Shown: positions 16,180-25,218 of the stretch, one piece after another | How the letters are laid out: each line of letters begins with the position of its first letter | How positions within the stretch are numbered: position 1 is the first letter of the stretch | Assembly (NCBI GenBank): GCA_963665165.1 | Contig: OY761989.1 | Coordinates: 1,116,001-1,180,000 of the forward strand | From: G963663315 sp963665165 | GTDB taxonomy: Bacteria > Pseudomonadota > Gammaproteobacteria > Arenicellales > Poriferihabitantaceae | Reading direction: 5' to 3' | DNA length: 64,000 nucleotides | Program-made: the position numbers and the translations under genes | Notes under the pieces: generated by a model | What the model saw: the letters and a program-made list of their open reading frames with translations, nothing else | Told to the model about the DNA's origin: nothing | Databases searched by the model: none

Positions 16180-17183
16180 TAACGGCTCGCAGCCATCAGG
16201 GCACAAGTCGTATCCAGCATGCGATTCGAAAATCCCCATTCATTGTCGTACCAGGAGCATACCTTGACCAGTGTCCCTCCGGTAACCCGGGTCATGCCGG
16301 CATCGACAGTGGAGGAAGCGGGGACGTGATTGAAATCGACCGATACCAGAGGCTGTTCGCTGTAGTCCAGAATTTTTCCGTCCGCCGCCTCTTTCAGGAT
16401 GGCGTTGATTTCCGGCGCCGAGGTTTCCCTGGCGGCGACAAAAGTCAGATCCACCACGGATACGTTCAAGGTTGGAACCCGAATCGAAAAGCCATCCAGT
16501 TTGCCGTCAAGCTCAGGCAGAACCAGCCCTACCGCAACCGCGGCGCCTGTTTTGGCGGGTATCATCGAACTGGTCGCGGAACGGGCGCGCCGCAGGTCAC
16601 TATGGTAAACATCGGTCAGAACCTGGTCATTGGTATAGGCATGAATGGTATTCATCAACCCGTGGACGACTCCGACCGAATCATGCAATGCCTTGACCAG
16701 GGGCGCCAGGCAATTGGTCGTACACGATGCGTTGGAGATCACCTCGTCGCTCGCTTTCAGGACATCGTGATTGACGCCATAGACTATGGTTGCATCCACA
16801 TCCTTGCCGCCGGGAGCGGAAATAATGACCTTTTTGGCGCCCGCCCGCAAATGTGCGCCGGCTTTTTCCCTGGAAGTAAAGAACCCGGTGCTCTCATGCA
16901 CCACATCAATGCCAAGCTCCGCCCACGGCAACTGGCCGGGGTCACGTTCCGCGTATACCGCAATCCGATCCCCGTTAACGACGATATGGCCATCTTCGAC
17001 TTCCACCGTTCCGGGAAACCGCCCGTGGGCCGTGTCGTACCGGGTCAGGTGGGCATTGGTATTGGCGTCTCCGAGATCATTGATGGCGACGATTTCGATT
17101 TCCCCGTTCCCGGATTCATATTTGGCCCTCAGTATATTCCGGCCAATTCGGCCATACCCGTTGATTGCAACTCTGATTGTCAT
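16179..17183 (-). CDS. gap: type I glyceraldehyde-3-phosphate dehydrogenase
   Basis: Oxidises glyceraldehyde-3-phosphate to 1,3-bisphosphoglycerate. The Rossmann start is VAINGYGRIGRN. Strand 2 ends in AINDLGD, where the aspartate favours NAD over NADP. The catalytic cysteine is in SNASCTTNCLAP, and WYDNEWGFSNRM closes the protein. At 334 residues it is normal. It sits between tkt (18 bases upstream) and pgk (overlapping), the common gammaproteobacterial tkt-gap-pgk set. Pyruvate kinase is elsewhere in this window. Confidence 0.96.
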   Translation of the reverse strand: MTIRVAINGYGRIGRNILRAKYESGNGEIEIVAINDLGDANTNAHLTRYDTAHGRFPGTVEVEDGHIVVNGDRIAVYAERDPGQLPWAELGIDVVHESTGFFTSREKAGAHLRAGAKKVIISAPGGKDVDATIVYGVNHDVLKASDEVISNASCTTNCLAPLVKALHDSVGVVHGLMNTIHAYTNDQVLTDVYHSDLRRARSATSSMIPAKTGAAVAVGLVLPELDGKLDGFSIRVPTLNVSVVDLTFVAARETSAPEINAILKEAADGKILDYSEQPLVSVDFNHVPASSTVDAGMTRVTGGTLVKVCSWYDNEWGFSNRMLDTTCALMAASR

Positions 17184-17200
17184 TGTTCAGTTCCGGCGAT

Positions 17201-19198
17201 TCAGTTCAACAAAAGATTTCGTACCGCGTCCACCACATTTGCAGTGGTCATGCCCAGATGCTCGAATACATCCTTCGCCGGGGCCGACTCCCCGAATGTC
17301 TCGATACTGATGACGGCGCCATCCAGTCCGACATATTTCAGCCAGCCGTCACCCACCCCCGCCTCGACCGCGGCGCGCGCCTTTACCGCAGGCGGCAATA
17401 CAGAGTCCCTGTAGTCCTGGTCCTGGCCGTCGAACCGGTCAGTGGACGGCATGGAAACCACCCGGACGTGATACCCGGGCAGTTGCTTCGCCGCGGCCAT
17501 GGCCAGTTCGACCTCCGACCCCGTGGCAATGAGGATGGCGTCGGGGGTCTGCCCGCAGTCCCGCAGCACATAGCCGCCTTTTCGAATCAGGCTGATCTGG
17601 TCACGACTGCGATACTGATGGGGCAGGCTTTGCCGGGAGAAGATTAGTGAAAAGGGTTGATCCACCGATTCGCAGGCCTGTTGCCAGGCGACCGCCGATT
17701 CAACGGCATCGCAAGGCCGCCAGACAGACATGCGCGGCATCAATCTCAGGGTCGCGGTCTGTTCCACTGCCTGGTGAGTCGGGCCGTCTTCACCCAGACC
17801 GACCGAATCATGAGTGAACACGAACAGGCTGGGAATTTTCATCAGAGCCGACATCCGCAAGGCGTTTCTGGCGTATTCCGAAAACATCAGGAAAGTCGCG
17901 CAGTAGGGTTTGAACCCTCCGTGCAGGGCCATGCCATTGACGATCGCCGACATTGCGAATTCACGCACGCCAAAATAGATGTAGTTACCCTCCGGGGCGG
18001 ATTCGATTCCCCTGGAACCGGACCACCGTGTCAGATTCGATCCGGTCAGGTCGGCGGAACCCCCGATCAACTCCGGCAGCAATGGCCCGAATCCTTCGAG
18101 CGCGTTTTGCGAGGCTTTTCTCGACGCGATGGTTTGTGCCTGACGATCGACCGTGTCGATGAATTCGGCGCTCCCGTGTTCCCAGCCGTCAGGCAATTTG
18201 CCGTTTGTCCTTCTGTTGAACTCAGCCGCAAGTTGCGGGTAGCGATCCGCGTATTCGGCGAACATTTCCCGCCAGCGGCCCTGGGCCTGCATTCCCGCCT
18301 CACAGGCATTCCACGAATGATAAATTTCCACCGGAATCTCGAATGGCGCGTGAGTCCATCCCAGGCGCTGGCGCGTCAATTCGACTTCTTCCTCCCCCAG
18401 TGCGCTGCCATGACTGGATTCTTTGCCTGCCTTGTTGGGTGAACCATAGCCAATCACGGTTTTGCAGCAGATGATGCTGGGGCGGCCGGATTCATTCCGG
18501 GCTTGTTCAATAGCGGTACGTATCGCTTCGGGGTCGTGCCCATCGACATCCGCTATCACCTGCCAGCCATAGCTTTCAAATCGCAAAGGGGTATTGTCGG
18601 TAAACCAGCCTTCCACTTTCCCATCGATGGATATGCCGTTGTCATCATAAAAGGCGATCAGCTTGCCGAGCTTCAGGGTCCCGGCCAGCGAGCAGCTTTC
18701 ATGGGAGATGCCTTCCATCAGACAGCCATCGCCCAAAAAGACATAGGTGAAATGGTCGACCAGGTTATAGCCGTCACGGTTGAACTGGGCAGCCAGTGTT
18801 TTTTCCGCAATCGCCATTCCGACCGCGTTGGCAATTCCCTGGCCGAGCGGTCCGGTGGTGGTTTCAACCCCGGGGGCGTAGCCGTATTCGGGATGTCCCG
18901 GCGTTTGCGAGTGAAGCTGTCGAAAGTTTCTGATTTGATCGATCGGCAGGTCATATCCGGTCAAATGCAACAAGGAATAAATCAGCATCGAACCATGCCC
19001 GTTCGACAGGACGAACCGGTCCCGATCCGGCCATTTCGGATCCGCGGGGTTATGTTTCAGGTAGTCGCGCCAGAGTACTTCGGCAATGTCGGCCATTCCC
19101 ATCGGCGCCCCGGGATGGCCTGACCGGGCCTTTTGCACCGCATCCATGCTGAGCGCCCGTATCGCATTCGCTCTTTGCCGTCGGCTTACTGACGCCAT
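17201..19198 (-). CDS. tkt: transketolase
   Basis: Thiamine-diphosphate enzyme moving two-carbon units in the pentose phosphate or Calvin cycle. The N-terminal domain has ARSGHPGAPMGMADIAEVLW, the TPP site GDGCLMEGISHE and TVIGYGSPN; the middle domain has HDSVGLGEDGPTHQ. The start is ATG 19198 (MASVSRRQRANAIR), giving 665 residues; the longer open frame to 19363 has no family similarity. First gene of the tkt-gap-pgk operon. Confidence 0.96.
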   Translation of the reverse strand: MASVSRRQRANAIRALSMDAVQKARSGHPGAPMGMADIAEVLWRDYLKHNPADPKWPDRDRFVLSNGHGSMLIYSLLHLTGYDLPIDQIRNFRQLHSQTPGHPEYGYAPGVETTTGPLGQGIANAVGMAIAEKTLAAQFNRDGYNLVDHFTYVFLGDGCLMEGISHESCSLAGTLKLGKLIAFYDDNGISIDGKVEGWFTDNTPLRFESYGWQVIADVDGHDPEAIRTAIEQARNESGRPSIICCKTVIGYGSPNKAGKESSHGSALGEEEVELTRQRLGWTHAPFEIPVEIYHSWNACEAGMQAQGRWREMFAEYADRYPQLAAEFNRRTNGKLPDGWEHGSAEFIDTVDRQAQTIASRKASQNALEGFGPLLPELIGGSADLTGSNLTRWSGSRGIESAPEGNYIYFGVREFAMSAIVNGMALHGGFKPYCATFLMFSEYARNALRMSALMKIPSLFVFTHDSVGLGEDGPTHQAVEQTATLRLMPRMSVWRPCDAVESAVAWQQACESVDQPFSLIFSRQSLPHQYRSRDQISLIRKGGYVLRDCGQTPDAILIATGSEVELAMAAAKQLPGYHVRVVSMPSTDRFDGQDQDYRDSVLPPAVKARAAVEAGVGDGWLKYVGLDGAVISIETFGESAPAKDVFEHLGMTTANVVDAVRNLLLN

Positions 19199-19277
19199 CT
19201 GACTCTTCTCGCTGGGATCATGGACTGCCGATGAATTGGATTGCAGAGAACGAACAGCGGTTAATATGGATTGAAAA

Positions 19278-20156
19278 TCAGTACGGGGAGGAGTGCGAAA
19301 TATAGCTGTTGGAGTTGATCCAGTCAACCCATTGATCCAGCAATCCGGTATTGACCGCGGCAACCACAGAACGCTTTCTCAAATTCCCGCAATCCAGAGC
19401 CTGCCCGGATAAAGACGTAGCCACGCCGCCGGCTTCATGCAGAATCAGGCAGCCGGCGGCGAAATCCCAGAGCTTCTGCCCGCCATGCAGATAAAGCTGG
19501 ATTCTATCCGCCGCCAGCCAGCACCATTCGAGAACCGAAGAGCCCAGGTTTCGTTGGGATCGATAGGGTGGACATCGAACCAGTTGTGATGACAGGTCTC
19601 CCACCAGGCGCTTGTAGTCGATATTGGCGATACAATCACCCAATACTCCATTGTCAGGGCAAACCAGGGGCGTGTCGTTGAGAAAGGCTCCCCCGCCTTT
19701 CTTCGCAGCGAAACATTCATCCCGGACCGGATCGTAAATCACGGCAAGTACGGGCTGCCCCGCAATCACCAATGCCAGCGAAATGCCGAAAAACAGGAAC
19801 CCGGAGGCAAAATTGGTGGTTCCATCCAGCGGGTCAAGCACCCAGAATCCCTGCTCACTGTGTTCACAAATCCTGACCTGGTCATCGTGCGCCATCTCTT
19901 CGCCGATAAACCCGAAATGCGGCCATCGGTTACCCAGTTCCCGACTCAGATAATCCTGGATTCCGCGGTCAACCCCGGTGACCAGACTTCCATCCATTTT
20001 CATCTCCGACCAATCCCCGCCTTGCCTGAAAGATTCGATTTTCGATGCCGCCTGCCGGACCAGTTCAATCAGGATGCCCAGTTCCGGCGCGGGAGCGGCG
20101 GTATTTTGTCCGGTTGGTGGATTCAAGGTATTCCGGGGCATTTTATGCCAGGGCAT
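19278..20156 (-). CDS. inositol monophosphatase family protein
   Basis: Lithium-sensitive, magnesium-dependent phosphatase fold. Motifs: GFIGEEMAHD, WVLDPLDGTTNFASG (metal-binding DPLDGT), GGGAFLND and KLWDFAAGCLILHEAGG. Members dephosphorylate inositol phosphates, fructose-1,6-bisphosphate or 3'-phosphoadenosine phosphates; the sequence alone does not decide between them. ATG 20156 overlaps the upstream stop by 14 bases. ATG 20141, one base after that stop, is an equally likely start. The frame open to 20324 is spurious. It is co-directional with the Chp-like genes, but a functional link is not evident. Confidence 0.85.
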   Translation of the reverse strand: MPWHKMPRNTLNPPTGQNTAAPAPELGILIELVRQAASKIESFRQGGDWSEMKMDGSLVTGVDRGIQDYLSRELGNRWPHFGFIGEEMAHDDQVRICEHSEQGFWVLDPLDGTTNFASGFLFFGISLALVIAGQPVLAVIYDPVRDECFAAKKGGGAFLNDTPLVCPDNGVLGDCIANIDYKRLVGDLSSQLVRCPPYRSQRNLGSSVLEWCWLAADRIQLYLHGGQKLWDFAAGCLILHEAGGVATSLSGQALDCGNLRKRSVVAAVNTGLLDQWVDWINSNSYISHSSPY

Positions 20157-21396
20157 TTGAGGCAGGTTCGTGGACAGTCGGGTGTCCCGGAAATTCCGCA
20201 GGGTCGAGCACAGGAACAATGCGGCCGTCCGCCAAAACCGTGACTCCGGTGATTCCCCGGACAGAAGCCAACTGGGTTCCCGGTATACTGATTGCGATTT
20301 CAGTGGTTCCCTCGAACCGGTCAACCTCGAAGGCCGAGGTCCGATTTCCAGAGCGTATCAATACCAGAGAGCGGCGGGACGGTTCGATACCCGGTCCGGA
20401 TTTGCCGGTTGTCCCGGGCAGGCCGACAACCGGTACCGGTTTATCGTCCGTCCGCACATATCTGTGACCGTCGACTACGCTGATTTCTTCATCTGTGACC
20501 CGCATGGCGCGTTCGATGGCGGCGGCCCGTATCGCAAAACGCCAGTCGCCGACCCTGACCAGCAATACCCGGGAGAGGGCCATGGTTTCCCCGGCCATCC
20601 CGGCTTTGATCAATCCAGCCTGAAGCCGCTCGCCATAATGTGACTGCCGTACCAGCGTACCGGCAAAGGCTGACACCCGCTCGCGCAATTTTCTTTCCAT
20701 CTTGACCAGGGTATCGAGGTGCAGGTTGACTTTTCGCGCCCGAGCCTGGAATTCTTCGTCACGTTCCGTATCCATGGCTTGCACGTCTCCGCGAATCTGG
20801 TTGACATGGTATTTCAGGGTATTCAGGTCGCGTCGCATTTGCTCCACTGTGTTCCCTAGCCGGCCCCGTGTCAAGCCCAGTTCACCGGACAAATCCAGCA
20901 GATACGAGAATTTCCGGTTCTCGTCCGCCCAGGCACCATCCGCAGACCGGGCCGCGCAGGGCCCGGTTGCCTCCTGTTGATCCAGTGAGTCCGGCGACCC
21001 GGTTTCGCTTGCGGGCAGCAGGGACTCCACGATGCCGGTCAGGGGCCGCAGATGGTCTCCGGCGGCGGGCGTCAACCTGGCGACCGCGGCCAGGCCGTCG
21101 TGCATTTCCTCAAGCAGGTTGATCAGAACCCGTTCACTATCGTAATCCGAAGTCCGGCCATCGCCATATTGATCCATCAATCTTTCCACGGCATGGCTTA
21201 ATCTGGAAACATCCGGGTAGCCTGCCGCTTGCGCGCTGGTTTGCATCATGCTGAAGCTCTGCCGGATGCCATCAAGAATTCCGGCCTTTTTGCCTGTTGT
21301 GCGCCACTCACTCAAGGAAGAGTGGATCCCGTGCAGCAACCGCTCCAATTCTTCGGGAAATCCCTTCCGTACCTCCCCGACTGTAAGCTCTGCCAT
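20143..21396 (-). CDS. ChpA-like chemosensory protein lacking the ATPase and receiver domains
   Basis: 417 residues that align in order with pieces of the type IV pilus kinase ChpA. Residues 1-130 are Hpt-like, with AAGYPDVSRLSHAVERLMDQ, but the phospho-accepting HTLKG is replaced around S49 by SMMQTS. Residues 165-270 are the CheA P3-like dimerisation region (FSYLLDLSGELGLTRGRL to QAGLIKAGM). The chain then jumps to a CheW-like P5 domain (VLLVRVGDWRFAIRAAAIER), residues 280-400. The HATPase_c domain expected between them and the C-terminal receiver are absent. With no histidine and no ATP site it should be a scaffold, not a kinase. It follows the PilJ-like gene by three bases. Confidence 0.75.
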   Translation of the reverse strand: MAELTVGEVRKGFPEELERLLHGIHSSLSEWRTTGKKAGILDGIRQSFSMMQTSAQAAGYPDVSRLSHAVERLMDQYGDGRTSDYDSERVLINLLEEMHDGLAAVARLTPAAGDHLRPLTGIVESLLPASETGSPDSLDQQEATGPCAARSADGAWADENRKFSYLLDLSGELGLTRGRLGNTVEQMRRDLNTLKYHVNQIRGDVQAMDTERDEEFQARARKVNLHLDTLVKMERKLRERVSAFAGTLVRQSHYGERLQAGLIKAGMAGETMALSRVLLVRVGDWRFAIRAAAIERAMRVTDEEISVVDGHRYVRTDDKPVPVVGLPGTTGKSGPGIEPSRRSLVLIRSGNRTSAFEVDRFEGTTEIAISIPGTQLASVRGITGVTVLADGRIVPVLDPAEFPGHPTVHEPASNALA

Positions 21397-21399
21397 TTC

Positions 21400-23037
21400 C
21401 TATCCGTTTCCTGACCGGGATTCGGGCATTCTGAATCCCCCGGTCGATTGTTCCAGTCGATCCGCAACCCGTTTCATTTTCTCCAGCGCGACCGCAATTT
21501 GGGAAACATCCAGCCAGGCCCTGGCCGTGGAATCTTTCAGTGTTTCCATTCTTTTTTCAATTTTTTCAACGGTTTTCAATTCATTTCCCAACTCATCCGA
21601 CAGTTGACCGATGATTCCGGGCAGTGGCTGGCTCAGGGTTTCAATTTCATTCAGCGTACCGCGGACCTGATCTGCGCCGACTGCTCCGGAAACCACCTCC
21701 CTGTCCGCTGCCTGCATGCAGGCCAGGGCATGGTCGGCATCCTGCCGAAGGCTTTCCACCAACCCGGCAATTTCATTCGATGCGTGTGCCGAGCGCTCCG
21801 CCAGACCCCGGATTTCTTCAGCAGTCCCCGCGAAGTCCTGCCCCGTTTCCCCCGCCGCCTGTATGGAGGCGTTCAGTGATAACGTGTGGGTCTGCTCGGT
21901 CGCCTCCCGGATCGAATCCGCGATGTTGCGGATTTGCAGGCACTCCTCGATCAGCCGTTGCAGATGATTGCGGGCTTCCTGTGTCTGGTTACGCGCCGTG
22001 TCCATCCCCTGCGCCGTATCCCGAACCGTATTCATTCCCTGTTGCGCGAGTTCCGCACATTCCCGGATATGCGTCATCGATCCGGCCGTCGATTGGCTGA
22101 TGCCATGAATCCGGTCGGACAAATTCGTGACCTCATCGGCACAATCCGAAATCTCCCCGGATTGAAAGACACGATGGGCCTTCAAACGGGCCATGGACTC
22201 CTCTGTTTTTGCCGCGGTTTGCGAAACCTCGCCCGCAGCCTGCCTGATCCCGGTGACCAGATCGCGCATCCCACTGACCGCGCAGTTGATCGAATTCGCA
22301 ACCGGAGCCGTGACATCGCCGGTTACCCGGGCTTTGACTGTCAGGTCTCCTTGAGCCATGTCTTTCGTTTCATCCCGCAATCGGGTCACCGCCAGTCTCG
22401 TGTTTCTGGAATCGCCCAACGCCGACCAGAACAACCCGCCCAGGGACAACAACACGATTCCGCCCGATATGAATGACCCGGTCCGCTCCGCCAGTACGGA
22501 CCCGGACGTCAATCGAGCCTGCAGGTCGCGGGTGAGATCGGCGATGGCGTCACTGACGGCGACCACATTGTTGACGGAACTGCGAACCGAAGAAGGATCC
22601 GTTGCATCGGTACGGTTGAACAGGTTGTCCAGATCCGGACCTATCCGGGTCAATGCCTGTTCAATTTTCGCCACCGCGTCCGTAATCGACTTCGGAACCG
22701 GGCTGTTTGGCTGCCCGTCCATTTTCAGAATAGTCGATATGAATTGCGGGTGGGTCCGCCAGTTATCCCCGGATTCGAGTTCCAGAAGACTGGTGTGGAT
22801 GCGCTTTACCAGGGTATCGGTCCATTCGGACGACCCCGATTTCACGGTGAATCTTCCAGTCAGCTTTGTGGTTACGGCAAGCAGCGACCGATTGCCGATT
22901 TCACGGATATCCGCGTCCAGTTGTGAACCGATCGCATGCAATCGCGCCCGACTTTCCGAGCGGGCCATTTCCAGGCATTCAGAGTAGATCAGCGCCCCTG
23001 AAGAAACCAGCAGGACCAGCAGGTAGACCTTCTTCAT
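21400..23037 (-). CDS. PilJ-like methyl-accepting chemotaxis protein
   Basis: A 545-residue receptor. An N-terminal membrane segment (KKVYLLVLLVSSGALIY) is followed by a periplasmic PilJ-like sensor, a second membrane segment near 188-210 and a HAMP-like region with DMAQGDLTVKARVTGDVTAP, typical of PilJ. The signalling hairpin near 390-410 reads EQTHTLSLNASIQAAGETGQ, clearly related to but more divergent than the usual EQTN.LALNA.IEAA. PilJ senses surface contact or pilus retraction in Pseudomonas and works through PilI and ChpA. Here the flanking genes are PilI-like and a ChpA-like protein without a kinase domain. Confidence 0.82.
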   Translation of the reverse strand: MKKVYLLVLLVSSGALIYSECLEMARSESRARLHAIGSQLDADIREIGNRSLLAVTTKLTGRFTVKSGSSEWTDTLVKRIHTSLLELESGDNWRTHPQFISTILKMDGQPNSPVPKSITDAVAKIEQALTRIGPDLDNLFNRTDATDPSSVRSSVNNVVAVSDAIADLTRDLQARLTSGSVLAERTGSFISGGIVLLSLGGLFWSALGDSRNTRLAVTRLRDETKDMAQGDLTVKARVTGDVTAPVANSINCAVSGMRDLVTGIRQAAGEVSQTAAKTEESMARLKAHRVFQSGEISDCADEVTNLSDRIHGISQSTAGSMTHIRECAELAQQGMNTVRDTAQGMDTARNQTQEARNHLQRLIEECLQIRNIADSIREATEQTHTLSLNASIQAAGETGQDFAGTAEEIRGLAERSAHASNEIAGLVESLRQDADHALACMQAADREVVSGAVGADQVRGTLNEIETLSQPLPGIIGQLSDELGNELKTVEKIEKRMETLKDSTARAWLDVSQIAVALEKMKRVADRLEQSTGGFRMPESRSGNG

Positions 23038-23040
23038 TCT

Positions 23041-23451
23041 TCAATAAAGCCCGATTTGCACAAAGTCGCGGGAGCCGCACAACGCCTCGACATCGATCAC
23101 GCCGCACGGTTGGCCCTGATCCACCACCACCCTGTTCAGGTAGGGCGCCAGCTTCTCATGGAATTGCCCGCAATCAGCCTGGGGCAATGCACAGGAAAAT
23201 GATTTTACGCGGATCCGGCCGGCTATCAACAAGGCGCTTTTCAGTCCGGCGTCAGGCAGGGCCAGCAGATTGCAGGTATGGGTGGCCGGTGTCGGCGCCA
23301 GCCCGATAAACGCGGCAAAATCCACCACGGTATGAATTTCACCGTGAATATTCTGCATCCCCCGAACCCAGTCCCGCGCCATCGGCAGCGGAGACAGTTC
23401 ACGCACCGATACGATTTCGAACCCGTCCGCACAGGGCACCGCAAGGTTCAA
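23041..23451 (-). CDS. PilI-like CheW-domain protein, start codon unclear
   Basis: A CheW-fold coupling protein that would link the PilJ-like receptor to a CheA/ChpA partner. DWVRGMQNIHGEIHTVVDFA is the typical CheW core. The first usable start in frame is TTG 23451, but the same frame stays open to about 23670 and upstream codons read AWRGFAFRVGQLNLAVPCAD, the first CheW strand (PilI has a W.GIGFRMG equivalent). The true protein therefore almost certainly begins upstream, where no ATG, GTG or TTG exists. A rare start (ATT, ATC or CTG) or a lost start would explain this. It ends three bases before the PilJ-like gene. Confidence 0.65.
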   Translation of the reverse strand: MNLAVPCADGFEIVSVRELSPLPMARDWVRGMQNIHGEIHTVVDFAAFIGLAPTPATHTCNLLALPDAGLKSALLIAGRIRVKSFSCALPQADCGQFHEKLAPYLNRVVVDQGQPCGVIDVEALCGSRDFVQIGLY

Positions 23452-23658
23452 CTGTCCGACTCTGAAGGCAAACCCCCGCCATGCCCTGTCCTGGCTTTCA
23501 GATTCCCCGGGCGCTGGATTGTCCGGACGCTCCTGTTCCGGCGTCTGGCGCTCCCCCCGGAGATGATTGGATGACTGGTTGTCTTCGGTTGCAATAATGA
23601 TCGGGATGGTCGCAGAGCCAGGGTCTTGTTGTGGACCGGAATTATAGCAAATTTCACT

Positions 23659-23684
23659 CAGAGTTATTTCGCAGAGTTATTTCT
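23659..23684. repeat. tandem 13-base repeat upstream of guaB
   Basis: CAGAGTTATTTC occurs at 23659-23670 and again at 23672-23683, one base apart, forming two 13-base units that differ only in the last base. They lie 20-45 bases upstream of the guaB -10 box, where a regulator or the -35 region would be. No known purine-repressor palindrome is recognisable. Confidence 0.6.
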
Positions 23685-23702
23685 AACGCAGCGCGCTTAC
23701 GG

Positions 23703-23708
23703 TACAAT
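23703..23708 (+). promoter_or_regulatory. TACAAT -10-like box directly before guaB
   Basis: TACAAT ends six bases before the guaB ATG 23715. If used, transcription would start at or beside the ATG. No Shine-Dalgarno sequence precedes the ATG, which is consistent with a leaderless message. No strong -35 is visible. Confidence 0.4.
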
Positions 23709-23714
23709 CCGTAG

Positions 23715-25184
23715 ATGGAACCCATTGACCTTGCACTGACTTTCGACGACATTCTGCTGCTCCCGGCAAAATCCGAAATACTGCCGCGCGATGCGCGTCT
23801 CGAAACCCGTTTCACCCGTGACCTGAATATCAATATCCCTCTGGTATCGGCGGCCATGGATACCGTCACCGGGGCGAACATGGCCATCAGCCTTGCCCAG
23901 GAAGGCGGTGTCGGCGTCATCCATCGTAATATGACTCCAACCGAACAGGGGCGGGAAGTCACGCGGGTCAAGAAATATGAAAGCGGAGTCATCACCGATC
24001 CCGTTACGGTGGAGAAGTCCGCCAGTGTGAATCACGTACTGGGCCTGATGACCCGGTACAACATCTCGGGAGTTCCGGTTGTGGATGGACCGAGAGTGAT
24101 CGGTATCGTGACCAGCCGTGACCTGCGTTTCGAGAGGAACATGGAGACCCCGGTCAGTCAGGTCATGACCCCGGAAGACAGACTGGTTACGGTAACCGAA
24201 GGAGCGACTTCCGAGCAGATTCAACAGCTTCTGCACAAGCACCGGATCGAAAAAGTATTGGTCGTGGGCGCCGGGAATACCCTGAAAGGACTGGTCACGG
24301 TCAAGGATATCCAGAAATCCACGGATTTTCCCCGTGCCTGCAAGGATAATCAGGGTCGGTTGCTGGTAGCCGCCGCAGTCGGCGTGGGCGTGGATTCGGA
24401 TGAAAGGGTGGAGTGCCTGGTCAATGCGGGAGTGGACGCGATCGTGGTGGATACCGCCCACGGTCATTCGAAAGGCGTGATCGAGCGGGTGAAATGGATC
24501 AAGCAATTCAACAGCGGCGTACAGGTGATCGGAGGCAATATTGCAACCGCCGAGGCCGCGCGCGACCTGGTTGACGCAGGCGCGGACGCGGTCAAGGTCG
24601 GAATCGGACCGGGCTCGATCTGCACCACCCGGATTGTGGCCGGAGTCGGTGTGCCGCAGGTCCACGCGATCCAGGAAGTGGCCAGGGCGCTGAAAGGTTC
24701 CGACGTTCCGTTTGTCGCCGACGGCGGTATTCGATTTTCCGGGGACCTCGCCAAATGTATTGCCTGTGGAGCCAATTGTGTCATGGTGGGCAGCATTCTG
24801 GCGGGAACCGATGAGGCGCCGGGCGAGATTGAAATCTACCAGGGGCGGTCCTACAAGTCGTATCGCGGGATGGGATCATTGGGCGCGATGCAGAAAGGTT
24901 CCAGAGACCGGTATTTCCAGGACGGGGTGGACAGCGCGGACAAGTTCGTTCCTGAAGGCATCGAAGGCCGCGTGTCCTACAAGGGACCGATGGTGAATGT
25001 AGTTCATCAACTGATGGGAGGATTGCGGGCCAGTATGGGATACACCGGCAGCGCCGCCATTGATGACCTGAGAGCGAATGCCAGACTGATTCGAATCACC
25101 AACGCCGGAATGAAGGAAAGCCACGTACATGATGTTTCCATCGTCAAGGAAGCGCCCAACTATCAAACCACCCGGATCAACTGA
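23715..25184 (+). CDS. guaB: inosine-5'-monophosphate dehydrogenase
   Basis: Oxidises IMP to XMP, the committed step to GMP. LTFDDILLLPAKSEILPRD opens the barrel. Two CBS domains lie near residues 95-205. The catalytic loop IGPGSICTTR holds the reactive cysteine, and YRGMGSLGAM is the phosphate/flap region. 489 residues, normal. guaA follows in the same direction in a guaBA operon. Confidence 0.97.
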   Translation: MEPIDLALTFDDILLLPAKSEILPRDARLETRFTRDLNINIPLVSAAMDTVTGANMAISLAQEGGVGVIHRNMTPTEQGREVTRVKKYESGVITDPVTVEKSASVNHVLGLMTRYNISGVPVVDGPRVIGIVTSRDLRFERNMETPVSQVMTPEDRLVTVTEGATSEQIQQLLHKHRIEKVLVVGAGNTLKGLVTVKDIQKSTDFPRACKDNQGRLLVAAAVGVGVDSDERVECLVNAGVDAIVVDTAHGHSKGVIERVKWIKQFNSGVQVIGGNIATAEAARDLVDAGADAVKVGIGPGSICTTRIVAGVGVPQVHAIQEVARALKGSDVPFVADGGIRFSGDLAKCIACGANCVMVGSILAGTDEAPGEIEIYQGRSYKSYRGMGSLGAMQKGSRDRYFQDGVDSADKFVPEGIEGRVSYKGPMVNVVHQLMGGLRASMGYTGSAAIDDLRANARLIRITNAGMKESHVHDVSIVKEAPNYQTTRIN

Positions 25185-25218
25185 CTCCGCAGACTCCGGC
25201 AGGATTGGCGATTTCCGA

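Noticed and set aside
16326..17414. 362-residue ORF antisense to gap
   Set aside because: Lies opposite a certain gene and shows no domain; typical shadow frame in moderately GC-rich DNA.
23697..24665. 322-residue ORF antisense to guaB
   Set aside because: Shadow of a certain gene; histidine- and glycine-rich sequence without family motifs.
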